Source of the DNA: Rutpela maculata
Lineage: Eukaryota; Arthropoda; Insecta; Coleoptera; Cerambycidae
Direction of reading: 5' to 3'
DNA: 64,000 nucleotides
Assembly: GCA_936432065.2 (NCBI GenBank)
Contig: OW386292.2
Coordinates: 100,707,829 to 100,771,828 of the forward strand
How positions within the stretch are numbered: position 1 is the stretch's first letter; each line of letters opens with the position of its first letter. The notes beneath the pieces were generated by a model that did no database searches, was not told the origin of the DNA, and was given only the letters and a program-made list of their open reading frames with translations. Both the position numbers and the translations under genes were made by a program. This document shows, in pieces, positions 54,600 through 64,000 of the stretch.

Positions 54600-56388
54600 A
54601 TGTACAAGAACTTGTGGTTCTTCCACAAGTTAGTTCAGAGAAAAATGTTACTTGATAAGTTAAGAAAAAAAGGTGATTACATATATAATACCCAAATGAG
54701 AGAAGAAAATCAGAAGTTTGTAGTCTGTAGAGAAACAAAAAAAAAACACAAGAGTATTAGAGATACAAATGTCGCATGTCCTCACGGACATTACAGCAAA
54801 TTTAGTATAAAACAGTGCATGCCACCTCCAGAAAAAAATAAAGGCAAGTATAATATGCAAGCCGAATGTTGGAGGCTTGAAAATAATCTCCATCGAATCG
54901 CTTCTGAAGACTTAGGAAGAAAAAATTTTTCCGGTTTAAATGTAGATGAAGCCACCAACGCTATACGACATGATGAAGCTGTGATGCATTATGGGTACTA
55001 TATGTGCAGAAAGTACACCACAAATAAGATCTTTGCGTTTATTGGGTAGGTTCATTCTGGCTATTAAACAAATAGATCCAAATATAACACAATATAATAT
55101 ATGATGTTCTCGAAGCGAGTAAAATCGAAATAATTATAAAAGCCATTGATGAAGAAGGAGGACTGGATCCTATTACTAACCTTTATAGAGCACCTGCAAC
55201 AGCGATGGCGTTGGCAACAGAACTGAAGAAGCTTGTAAACCTCGTGTTGACGGAATTTATTAAACAGGATGATAAGAAGAATCAGAAAAAAATGGAAAAC
55301 CTAATGTTCATTTTCAATCTTGAATTTAACGTTACTGTTAACAAGAAAGGGCTGGAAACACAAAAAATTAATAATAGAAGAAAAAACCGTGCTGAGTAAT
55401 TAGACAATTTAGAAAATACTTAGAAACTAGCATACAGTATTATATCAGAAAGCTTTCTAAAGAGTTTTCTAAGAAGGACTGGACGCATTTGGCAGAGTAT
55501 ACTTTGGTACACCTAGCTATATTCAACAGGAAAAGGCCAGGAGAAACCCAGCGTATATTAATTGATGATTATAAGAGTTATGAAGTTATAACTGAGAATG
55601 AGATAAATGATAAATTGGACACTATATCGAAAGAACAAATAAAAAAATGGACTAGAGTCAGGTTTACTGGTAAACTCGGTAAAAATACTACCCTATTAAT
55701 ACATCGTGATCTTGGATTTTTCTTCCTCGTCAAAACAAGAATCTACTTCAAACCAAAAATCGTCAACTTTTGTTGATTATAATGATAAACTTTCTAACGA
55801 TTCTTCATATGAAATTGATCATTCTAAACGAAAATCCAGTATAAAACGAAAATCATCAACTTTTTCTGATTATAATGAGCATTTCGATGATCCTTCAGAT
55901 GAAAGTAACGATTTTTTAACGAAAGCAGAGATGAACTATGCTTTAGGTGAGTCCAATGAAGTGAAATTTGATTAACTTCCACTGAATCTTCCCGATGTAT
56001 CTATACTCGGATTCACGAGAGAATGTAGTTTCGTCATAAATTTATTCCCAGTCTAGCTGTTGAAGTATTCTTTCTTTGCAAAATAATAAATTAGAAAGCA
56101 AAATGTTTGACTAACGTACATTTGATTGGATTCATACAAATGATCCTGATGATGTAACGGCATTCTCTCGTGACTCCAGGTGTACATATATATTATTTAA
56201 CTGTAGGTAAGAAAAGAGAACGCCGCCCATGGGTATCAACAGAGAAATGTACAGTTCGGGAATATTTTCACGAGGAAATTAATTCTGGAGTTGAAGTGTT
56301 CAGACAAAAGGTTAAACTTTTTTTTGAATTTCATAAACATCTTTATAAACATAGAAGCGTACATCTCATTATTCAATGGATTAAATAG
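54600..56388 (+). pseudogene. Crypton-like (tyrosine-recombinase-related) gene remnant
   Basis: Frame pieces in order: 54600-55049 (Cys/His-containing N-terminal region VACPHGHYSKFSIKQC, then RIASEDLGRKNFSG), 55130-55399 (TAMALATELKKLVNLVLTEF), 55489-55720 (LAEYTLVHLAIFNRKRPGET, VRFTGKLGKNTTLLIHRDL), 55706-55975 (Ser-rich), 56170-56388 (RRPWVSTEKCTVREYFHEEI). The 'LxxFNRKRPGE' block followed by 'vRftGKlGkn' resembles the Arg-containing part of Crypton-type tyrosine recombinases and their domesticated relatives, and the C-terminal block resembles the short SANT-like tail of that family (recalled, not searched). No complete R-H-R-Y set is visible. At least three frameshifts. Confidence 0.55.
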
Positions 56389-56580
56389 TATACTTTAAAT
56401 CAACTAAATATTCGCACATACATTCAAAAATAATATTTTATCAGACAGACTCTATTTTCATATTTTGAAATTGATTTTCAATCTTGTTTTAAGGTTGAGC
56501 AAAGCTCTATGTTTTGTATGGAAAACTTGGGGTTTTCAGGTCACATTACATACAGAAATATATTTTTATTAATTTTTGAA

Positions 56581-56671
56581 AGAAAATTCACAACTTCCCA
56601 TCCAAAGTCAGGGCTGTTGGAAAGGGGGTTTCCAACAGCCCTGACTTTGGATGGGAAGTTGAGAATTTTCT
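56581..56671. repeat. Near-perfect 43-bp hairpin palindrome
   Basis: Arms 56581-56623 and 56629-56671 are reverse complements with one mismatch and a GGGGG loop. The inner arm CCATCCAAAGTCAGGGCTGT resembles the body of the SINE at 48190-48235, so it looks like two SINE ends joined head to head. Confidence 0.9.
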
Positions 56672-56876
56672 GTTTAATAAATTAGCCATAATATGCTATT
56701 GTAAGTGTCACTTGTTATTTAAAACCATTTATGTAAAAATTTTCATATATTGCAAGGCTCCTTAAGATTTTGAAGCTGTGTAGGTAATATAATTAAATAA
56801 ATAATGTAAATTATAGTATACCGGGTGATTCAGTTTGGTATTCGCCCCCCTGTATCTTTTGTATTTTAACAGAAAA

Positions 56877-57158
56877 CTACAATAAACCATATATATTTGT
56901 AAATCGTTTGTCAAGCTCTATCGAATGACGTCCTTGAATCATCTCTTTGATCACATATGCCAAAATAACGATAGTCACCTTTTTTTTTTTTTTTTGGTAT
57001 GCTATACATTTTTTTGCCGATTGTTGTAGAGCTTCTCTTTCTGCATTCAACCATGTGAAAAAAGTATATACTTCCATAAGGAAAATTTCGAGAAAATTAA
57101 TAAAATATGAAAAAACTTCATTTAAAGGTTTTTTTTCTGATTCAACATAGTTAGCCAT
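56877..57158 (-). CDS. Unrecognised 93-aa ORF divergent from the transposase
   Basis: Starts MANYVESEKKPLNEVF on the minus strand, 110 bp from the transposase start and pointing away. It is predicted helical with TFFTWLNAEREALQQ, and after a Lys run VILAYVIKEMIQGRHSIELD and a YGLL end 56 bases from the element tip. Copies exist in the right arm (59090-59272) and, partly, at 58545-58660. No family recognised. Being conserved in all copies and sharing the intergenic space with the transposase, it may be a companion or regulatory protein of the transposon; it could also be chance. Confidence 0.45.
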   Translation of the reverse strand: MANYVESEKKPLNEVFSYFINFLEIFLMEVYTFFTWLNAEREALQQSAKKCIAYQKKKKKVTIVILAYVIKEMIQGRHSIELDKRFTNIYGLL

Positions 57159-57268
57159 GGAAACAATTGAATTTCGTCATTGTTAGTAATGTCAAATTGA
57201 AAATACTGTTATTTGTGATTGTGTTATTCGTTTTTGTTTTATGTTATACTTCTAAATAGATTTACACA

Positions 57269-58200
57269 ATGGTATCTTACACTAATGAATAAAAATTGGA
57301 CATGATATTAATTTATGGAGAGTGCGGAAAACAATAAAGCAGCCAAACGTTTATATCAAGATCGCTTTCGAAATAGGCCGGTACCATCAGACAAAATGTT
57401 TGCAAAATTGGCAAGAAATATGAGCGAAAGTGGAAGTTTTGAGAAAAAAAGAAACGTTTTTAAGCCCAGAACCGCACGAGATGAGGAACATACAGTTGCA
57501 GTTTTAGCCCGTGTTTTCGTAGACCCGCATATTTCTATTCGTCAGTTAGCGACAGAAACTGATATTTCATATTCTTCAATTCAAAGAATTCTGAGAGACA
57601 ATAAACTGCGACCATATAAAATACATTTACATCAGGGCTTGCTTCCAGGAGATTACGAGAGACGTCTACATTTTGCAGCGTGGTTGGCAGTTGCTCAAGA
57701 AATGACTATTAAGATCGCATCATGTGGTCAGATGAATCCCGTTTTCATAATAATGGAATTGTCAATAGACATAACTGCCATTATTGGTCGCAGGATAATC
57801 CTCACTGGCTTCCAAAATATCTGGGGAATTAATGTATGGAGTGGAATTCTCAACGGACAAATTATAGGACCAAAGTTTCACGAAGGCACGCTTACTGAAG
57901 AAAGATATCTACAGTTTTTAAGAGAAGAGTTGTTAAATTTCATAGAAGACGTTCCATTACATATTAGGCATAACATGATATTACAACAAGATGGGACACC
58001 GCCACCTAATGCTATAATTTAACGAATTACTTAAATGCAGCTTATCCAGGTAGATGGATCGGAAATCGTAGTGAGGGAGTCAAGTGGCCTGCCAGATCAC
58101 TGGATCTCACACCGTGTGATTTTTTCCTTTGGCCATATCTAAAAGAAAGAGTGTACTTTACATCTCTAAATGTATGTATGTATCCAGGGCGTGATAAACA
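57269..58200 (+). pseudogene. Tc1/mariner-superfamily (IS630-like) transposase
   Basis: ATG at 57269; TAA after six codons at 57287, then open from 57315. N-terminal helices (KRLYQDRFRNRP, ARNMSESGSFEKKR) are followed by the HTH region SIRQLATETDISYSSIQRIL. Around 57710-57825 the conserved catalytic segment lies in another frame (WSDESRFHNNG, first Asp) and returns to the original frame at NVWSGILNGQIIGP, so there are two compensating indels. LQQDG (second Asp) is at about 57985. A frameshift near 58015 leads to WPARSLDLTPCDFFLWPYL with the third acidic residue. Non-functional here. Confidence 0.85.
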
Positions 58201-58775
58201 CAGAAGCGAATGGAGGACTTTCGAACATATGAAGCAATAAATAATGTTTTTATTTTCTTAATTGTTAGTTAGTTTTCAAGTATTGGTAGTTTTTTATTGG
58301 TAATTGTTATTTGTTATTAGTTGTTGTTTTAATATTATTGTTGAGTGTTATTATCATTAATTAACTAAAGATACGACATTAAATGTTTGTTTATATAAAA
58401 ATGAATTACATAATTATTTAAAAACAGAACTTTGTTTGGTCAAAACATTAAACTTTGTTTCGAAATTTTTACCTCCTACAAATCCCTCTCTTTCGAATCT
58501 GATCTGAGTTGCATCTGCCTAGTTGGTACTAGTTACATCACTTACAATGTCAAAATTCAATTGCTTCCTTGGCTAACTATGCTGATTCAGAAAAACCTTT
58601 GAATGACGTTTTATCATATTTTATTAATTTTTTCGAAATTTTCCTTATGTTGAAGAATGAATTTTAACATTTTAACATCTGCAGCATTCAATTCGTATTC
58701 TAGTTTTAAGATCTTCGACGTCATTTAGAGGTATAAAGTAAACTTTTTCTTTTAGATAGAACCAAAGGAAGAAAT

Positions 58776-58979
58776 CTAACGGTGTTTAAAAACGTTTCTT
58801 TTTTTCTCAAAACTTCCACTTTCGCTCATATTTCTTGCCAATTTTGCAAACATTTTGACTGATGGTGCCGGCCTATTTCGAAAGCGATCTTGATATAAAC
58901 GTTTGGCTACTTTGTTTTTTCCGCACTCTCCGTAAATTAATATCATGTCCAATTTTTCTTCATTAGTGTAAGATACCAT
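58776..58979 (-). pseudogene. Inverted duplicate of the transposase N-terminus
   Basis: MVSYTNEEKLDMILIYGECG up to GSFEKKRNVFKHR, 67 codons, then unrelated DNA. This copy lacks the early stop of the left arm. Part of the inverted arm 58788-59426. Confidence 0.85.
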
Positions 58980-59089
58980 TGTGTAAATCTATTTAGAAGT
59001 ATAACATAAAACAAATACGAATAACACAGTCACAAATAACAGTATTTTCAATTTGACATTACTAACAATGACAAAATTCAATTGTTTCC

Positions 59090-59272
59090 ATGGCTAACTA
59101 TGTTGAATCAGAAACAAAACCTTTAAATGAAGTTTTTTCGTATTTTATTAATTTTCTCAAAATTTTCCTTATGGAAGTGTATACTTTTTTCACATGGTTG
59201 AATGCAGAAAGAGAAGCTTTACAACAATCGGCAAAAAAATGTATAGCATACCATTTGAAAAAAAAAAGTTGA
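59090..59272 (+). pseudogene. Right-arm copy of the divergent small ORF
   Basis: MANYVESETKPLNEVF to KCIAYHLKKKS, 60 codons, cut by a change in the Lys/A run relative to the 93-codon left-arm copy. A further partial copy (…GCTAACTATGCTGATTCAG) lies at 58545-58660 in the same orientation. Confidence 0.6.
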
Positions 59273-59573
59273 CTATCGTTATTTTGGCATATGTGATCAA
59301 AAAGATGGTTTAAGGACGTCATTCGATAGAGCTTGACAAACGATTTGCAAATATATATGGTTTATTGTAGTTTTCTGTTAAAATAAACAAGATACAGGGG
59401 GGCGAATACCAAACTGAATCACCCGGTATACATATCCCTAATTTAGTTTAAATCCTGTGAAATTCAAATTTTGTGAAAAATCACACAACATGTGGAAATA
59501 GCTCAAAATTGAACATTGTCAATTAAAAAGCATACTGAAAGAATCAGTATTGAACAGGATTCAAGTAGACAAA

Positions 59574-59785
59574 TAGACAGAAAAGGTCTTAAAAGAAAAT
59601 TTAAATTCAATTCCAAATAAAATTTATTAAATTTGACAGATCAAGATATTCAAGTCTAGAGAAAAGTCATAAAAAATAGACAGAAAGGTCTTAAAAGAAA
59701 ATTTAAATTCAATTCCAAATAAAATTTATTAAAGATAGATCAAGATATCCAAGTCTGGAGAAAAGTCATAAAAATTACAAAATTT
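59574..59785. repeat. Two-copy tandem repeat, ~103-bp period
   Basis: TAGACAGAAAAGGTCTTAAA at 59574 and again at about 59677, each followed by AAATTTAAATTCAATTCCAA and ending GAGAAAAGTCATAAAAA. Confidence 0.85.
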
Positions 59786-60884
59786 TCAGGAAACAATGAC
59801 TGTTTCTATGAAAAGTTTGTTTAGAGGATGCATTAATCGAGATCTAAGTAGAGGCATTTTTCAAAAGTACTCTCGCATTCAAATATTGAAATATTAAAAT
59901 AAAAGTACAAATCACAAAAGAAAAGTGTATCAAACACAAAGTAAATGTCCAGAAAGTAGATGGTCCAAAAATTGTGAGATTTCAAAACAATTTATATTTT
60001 ATGAAAAGTTACATAACTACAAATGTCAACATATGTCAAAGTTGACTTACCTGGATTCAAGCAAGTAACCTTTTAGTGTAATCCAGCATTTTCAGCATTC
60101 AAATCTTCAGAACAAACAATAGTAGAGCAAAGCATCACTCAAAATTACAAATTATTTTCAAATCAACCAGGAAAAGAAACACGTAGCAGTTGCAGTTTAT
60201 CAACAAAGCAGAATTTAGGAAGCCAGTGATCAGTGCGGCATCTGTGTGCTCCGTACCGGGACAGCCCGTCTAAAAATACAGGTACCTGTTTTGTCATATT
60301 AAAAATAAAAACAAAGATCTTTAATTTATTAGTAGTTAAGATTTGTATTGCCAAGGTTTTTAAATTAATATAGAACTTAAAATTGTACAAAACTTAATTG
60401 ATTTACTTTTCATAAAATAAAACTTGTTATTATTTAATCTTTAGTTATTTATATTGGTCCATAATTATTATACGAGCAATTAAAAAGAACCCGCACTGAG
60501 CAGAGTCGACATTTAGCTGTGGTTCATGCTAGTATTTGGATATATTACTGCAGAGGAGGGAACAGGGCGCCGAAATATAAATTTCTGTTTTCCAAAATAA
60601 TAAAATATAGTAAGTATTAAACATTTGTCCCTTATAGTAAAAGCATTACAATATATATCTATACAATACCTAGCCATTTATTAATATGTTGAATATACAA
60701 TTTTTTCTGTGACGCCCATTTCATTTTGTTATACAACATTACTCTTATTTCCATTCAATTCTGATGCAATCAAGTTCAATAAGTACTTTAAAGGTCAAGA
60801 AACTGATATTAAAAAAGATATAAATGACAAAGGAAAAGAACTCAAACAGGAATATTTTAAATATTAGGAAAGCAACATCAACTC
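59786..60884. other. No gene seen
   Basis: AT-rich DNA, short chance ORFs only. Confidence 0.5.
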
Positions 60885-61444
60885 ATAGTCTAGAAGATAG
60901 CTCGATTTTTGTGGTCTGGGATGTAACATGTTGGCATTGCTGTTATGTTTTAGCAAATATTTTTCTGAGTACTTTATCTTATGTGAGTCAGACCTCCCCC
61001 CCCCTGACAGTTCTGGCGGTAGCCGCCCCCAAAAATATTCAATTGGTTACATTGAGAAAAAAATGTTGGCACTCACAGAGATTATTCTTTGATACAAAAA
61101 CTACAAGTTTGGGAAGAGGCCAACATTTTTTTTTGAAAAGTACGAGTTTTAGCGAAAAATTGGATTTTTAGCCAAAAACGGGCTAAAACTGGTGCTTTTC
61201 AAAAAATAATGTTGGCACCTTCCCAAACTTGTGGTTTTTGTACCAAAGAATAGTCTCTGTGAGTGCCAACATTTTTTTCTCAATGTAACTAATTGAATAT
61301 TTTCGGGGGCGGCTACCGCCAAAACTGTCAGGGGGGAGATCTGACTCACATAAGATAAAGTACTCAGAAAAATATTTGCTAAAACATAACAGCAATGCCA
61401 ACATGTTATATCGACCACAAAAATCGAGCTATCTCCTAGACTAT
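60885..61444. mobile_element. 560-bp foldback palindrome (MITE-like)
   Basis: 60885-61158 and 61170-61444 are inverted copies with few differences, from ATAGTCTAGAAGATAGCTCG at the outer left edge to GAAAAGTACGAGTTTTAGC at the centre. The arms contain the same ORF-like frame on opposite strands (ANIFLSTLSYVSQ), so these ORFs are shadows of the symmetry. No flanking target duplication is evident. Confidence 0.85.
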
Positions 61445-61839
61445 CAGAAACACTGAACGCTTTCAAGAATTGCTAATCATGAGGATCAATCACTGTTCCA
61501 AATTTGATGGACAATATCTAAAGAAGTTGAGGTCTAGTAACGATACCGACCTATAAACAGCTTCCCTTGAAGACGAAACAACTGATAGAGACGATAGTCA
61601 GAATAAAATGTTCTTCAGAAAGAGCTTTCTGAAAACAAAAGTTCTAACGAAAAGGGTGAATAGTCAGCTAAAAGTGTTAAGAATTCACATACCTCTCTGA
61701 AAATGTTAGCTCTCCCACACCGTGTTCCACTGTATCCGATGTTCCATTTAATGTACCTAATCCATTCAAAAAATGTTTGTTCTGGCCGGAGCCTGAAAAA
61801 ACCCAAAACTAAAACGGGTTAAAGAAAAAATTCCTCTTA

Positions 61840-62171
61840 TGGCCTCATCCGAAACCTGGAAAGATTATCACAAAAAAAATATTAGAGAATTTAGAATAGG
61901 AAACCATGGCATCGTTAAATATGAGAGCAATTACTTCCAAGGAAAGGTAACAGATAAAAATCAGGGCAAGTCTGTTATGGTTCCAAGCAACATAAATAAC
62001 TGGAAGTGACCTATATCAAAAGGCGAAATATGGTACGAAGAAGAAGAAGAACTTATTCAGGTTATTTCTGCACCAGTTCCTATAAACAAAAGAGGAATAT
62101 TCAAAGTTTCAGAACTACAAAAATATAACACATTATATTCCATGACTTATGTATACCATGATGTTATCTAA
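61840..62171 (+). pseudogene. Short coding remnant, family unknown
   Basis: One frame reads IGNHGIVKYESNYFQGKVTD, then after a stop KGEIWYEEEEELIQVISAP and NKRGIFKVSELQKY. It resembles a small beta-barrel (Tudor/SH3-like) domain seen at the C-terminus of some insect transposon-related proteins, but the assignment is weak. Confidence 0.35.
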
Positions 62172-62279
62172 AAAACTTTTATATATGTAATAAAGTGCTT
62201 AATAATACAACTTCTCCTATTGGTCGGTCACCTATTAGTGCACAGATCGGTCACCTAGTAGTTTAGAGGGGACAGTTTT

Positions 62280-62423
62280 TGTTGGAATTAATAGTTATAT
62301 AATATTTATATTTATCAGTGTTGCTGTTATTAGTTAATTGTCAATCGTTTTGTCAACAAGAATATTAATAAAGTTGTCCGTCAATAGAAAAGTAGTTTCT
62401 TATATTAAGGTGGTAAATCCAAT
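62280..62423 (+). repeat. Copia-type LTR (143 bp), single copy
   Basis: Begins TGTTGGAATTAATAG, the standard Copia LTR start, has AATAAA-like ATTAATAAAG, and is followed directly by the Copia PBS GGTTATGGGC (62424-62433), complementary to an internal initiator-tRNA-Met fragment. No second LTR is in the window. Confidence 0.75.
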
Positions 62424-62428
62424 AGGTT

Positions 62429-62690
62429 ATGGGCAAAGACATGGTCGATGAAATAGAAAAACATGAAATTTATCAAGGTTCCAATTTGAGAAATTGGTTA
62501 TTCCGGATGAAAACATTATTAGAAGAACAAGGTTTTCTGAAACTTATACAAAATAATGTAGAAGAAATAATACAGGAAGTGAAGAATGATGGTCAGATAA
62601 CAGATGTCAATCAGAAGGCGCAGACAATTAAGAATATAAGAAAGGCTGAGCGGAAATGCACGTCATGAATACTTCAACCTGTTGATGACA
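62429..62690 (+). pseudogene. gag: Copia Gag N-terminal fragment
   Basis: MGKDMVDEIEKHEIYQGSN, then LRNWLFRMKTLLEEQGFL, the typical Copia Gag start (GSNxxxWxFRMK). It runs to the stop at 62666-62668, after which homology to Copia is lost; no pol follows. The ATG overlaps the PBS as in Copia. Confidence 0.75.
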
Positions 62691-62763
62691 ATCAATCCAA
62701 ATTTTGTTTTGGTCCTGACTGTATAGTCGTAGCAATTAAAAGCGAAAACCCACACAAGCTTTA

Positions 62764-63378
62764 AAATGGAGAATAAATCCGAAGGATTCCGAGGACGAGG
62801 CTACCCATGCGGTCGAGGTAGAGGCCTAGGTCGTGGTCGAGGCGGTGCACGCCCAGACTATCAATGACACTCAGACCAGAAACCAGATCAAGTGAACAAG
62901 CTTCCTGAAGAAAAGCCGGAGTAACAAACTTCATACCTCATAGAAGGCAAGAACCAGTGGATGAGAAACCCGACATTAAAGTCGAGCAAGAACCGGAGAA
63001 GAAAGAAGCCGAGCAGAAATTGCCAGCTAAACCGGTGAGCTCCGTGGATTTCAGTTTCAGTTTGAAAGACGATCCCGCTGGCCTTGATGGATTTGAGGGG
63101 ATTGAGGTTCTCAGCAGGACCTTTCGTGCCACGCCATAACTTTACGGTTAGTGCAGAAGGGCTAGTTGTATTTTCTCCTTTATAGCGAGTTGAATGCAGT
63201 AGCACCACTCTTCACTGAGTTGGTCCCTCAATCTGCAGTGGAATACTACAACTACGTGCTGTATTGGCACAGTATGGTACAAATCACTAAAAGGGGTGAT
63301 GCTAACGATGAGGAACGCCAGTTTCTCGATGCTTTAGCCGCTAAGAAATTGATTATTCCCGACAACGTTGAAAAATAA
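62764..63378 (+). pseudogene. Unrecognised RG-rich coding remnant, possibly virus-derived
   Basis: Starts at ATG 62764 with an Arg-Gly-rich leader (GRGRGLGRGRGG) and stops at 62865. A Glu/Lys-rich stretch and VSSVDFSFSLKDDPAGLDG follow in the frame 62957-63139. Then, with frame changes, come a segment near 63105-63185 and SELNAVAPLFTELVPQSAVE, YYNYVLYWHSMVQITKR, FLDALAAKKLIIP ending at 63378. The composition is less AT-biased than the surroundings. The style (RG-rich N-terminus, aromatic helical core) would fit an RNA-virus capsid relic, but no family is recognised and a degraded host gene is equally possible. It directly follows a truncated Copia gag. Confidence 0.4.
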
Positions 63379-64000
63379 AGGACTTATAAAGGACACAACT
63401 TGTTACGGGTCGAAATTGACATTGAATGAAAAAGACGTTGTCGCGTATTGCTGGTTGCATGTGGACCAGTGCTTAAAAGTAGAATTTTTATTGCTTTAAT
63501 TTTTAGGCACTAGGCGGCATACTTCGCGCCATTTTTGTTGAGAAGAAAAAACATTCTTATTCTCTGTTGCTTTGAATTAAAAGGTTCACGCTAATTATTA
63601 TTAATTTTCGATTACTATTCGCATCGCCGTATTTTATACATTCTTTTGGATATTTTAAGAGACATCGCGTGTGAGGGATTGATTATTGGCATCGCTGCAA
63701 CATACCTACTATTGAGAACGAAAGGAGCAGGGTTGTCCAACGAAAAGGCCTTTTCACCGAGCAACCCTTTTCGAGACCTAGCCTTCTTCAGGGTAAGTCG
63801 TTTAGTGCCTCCTTTTACTCAAATAATTTATCAGTAATTGTTCATTTCATATTTCATCACAATATTATTTTACGCAAAATAAAAATATACAGTCAGCTTT
63901 TCTCAATCACATTTGGGGCTAGCGTACGCAACAGACATTTAGCAATTAGTGTATTATAGATTGCCCACTTACTGAACATTAATTTTAATTAGCTGTTAGT
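63379..64000. other. No gene seen
   Basis: A 42-codon frame (63378-63500, with CWLHVDQCLKVEF) may extend the preceding remnant. Otherwise nothing is recognised. Confidence 0.4.

Larger units (their letters stand above)
56821..59426 (+). mobile_element. Tc1/mariner-superfamily element with ~650-bp inverted arms
   Basis: The termini CCGGGTGATTCAGTTTGG (56821) and CCAAACTGAATCACCCGG (ending 59426) are inverted and flanked by TATA on both sides, giving a TA target duplication. The inverted similarity extends about 650 bp (56821-57471 versus 58788-59426, roughly 95% or more by eye). Each arm carries the divergent small ORF and the first 65-70 codons of the transposase. Only the centre holds the rest of the transposase. 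It looks as if the right end was replaced by an inverted copy of the left end. Confidence 0.88.

Noticed and set aside
60824..61466. Two similar ~105-115 aa proteins on opposite strands
   Set aside because: They are mirror readings of one 560-bp palindrome; no independent coding evidence.

Overview
This 64 kb window is AT-rich eukaryotic DNA, almost certainly from an arthropod and probably an insect. It is packed with transposable elements. No complete host gene is recognisable. The evidence is the element families present: an errantivirus-type envelope remnant, insect Gypsy and Copia LTR elements, LINEs, Merlin, PIF/Harbinger, pogo-like, Tc1/mariner and Crypton-like genes, tRNA-derived SINEs, and an arthropod-type Polinton/Maverick. 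The species cannot be named from the sequence.

Layout: 1.7-3.1 kb, a retroviral/errantiviral env remnant without gag-pol. 3.5-4.0 kb, a Merlin transposase fragment. 6.0-16.0 kb, a young, nearly complete Gypsy-type LTR retrotransposon with 2.1-kb LTRs, inserted into an (AT)n tract; its gag is intact and its pol has one in-frame TAA. 16.2-32.5 kb, a Polinton/Maverick (adintovirus-like) with terminal inverted repeats. Inside it are protein-primed DNA polymerase B, chromodomain integrase, two fibre-like paralogues, packaging ATPase, a phospholipase-A2 core protein, adenain-type protease, minor and major capsid proteins and several unknown genes. A 5'-truncated LINE, itself carrying a 181-bp TA-flanked MITE, interrupts the polymerase gene. 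33-36 kb, pogo-like and DDE_4 transposase remnants and a LINE tail. 37.0-41.6 kb, a minus-strand LTR element that has lost most of RT and RNase H. 42-47 kb, short non-autonomous repeats. 47.2-49.1 kb, a HARBI1-like gene with two introns and a SINE in the second. 50.1-52.4 kb, a decayed relative of the first Gypsy element. 53.8-54.2 kb, a LINE endonuclease fragment. 54.6-56.4 kb, a Crypton-like gene remnant. 56.8-59.4 kb, a Tc1/mariner-superfamily element with ~650-bp inverted arms that carry a divergent, unrecognised small gene. 60.9-61.4 kb, a 560-bp palindrome. 62.3-63.4 kb, a Copia LTR plus gag start, followed by an unrecognised, possibly virus-derived coding remnant.

The Polinton genes form a replication, integration and virion-assembly set. 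PolB is leftmost on +, the integrase-to-ATPase block is on -, and the protease/capsid block is on +. Only some of these genes are uninterrupted (ATPase, protease, some small genes). PolB, integrase and both capsid genes carry frameshifts or stops, so this copy looks defective. The nested insertions give a relative order of events: Polinton, then LINE, then MITE. The Gypsy element at 6-16 kb is the freshest insertion, with LTRs differing by about three substitutions by eye.
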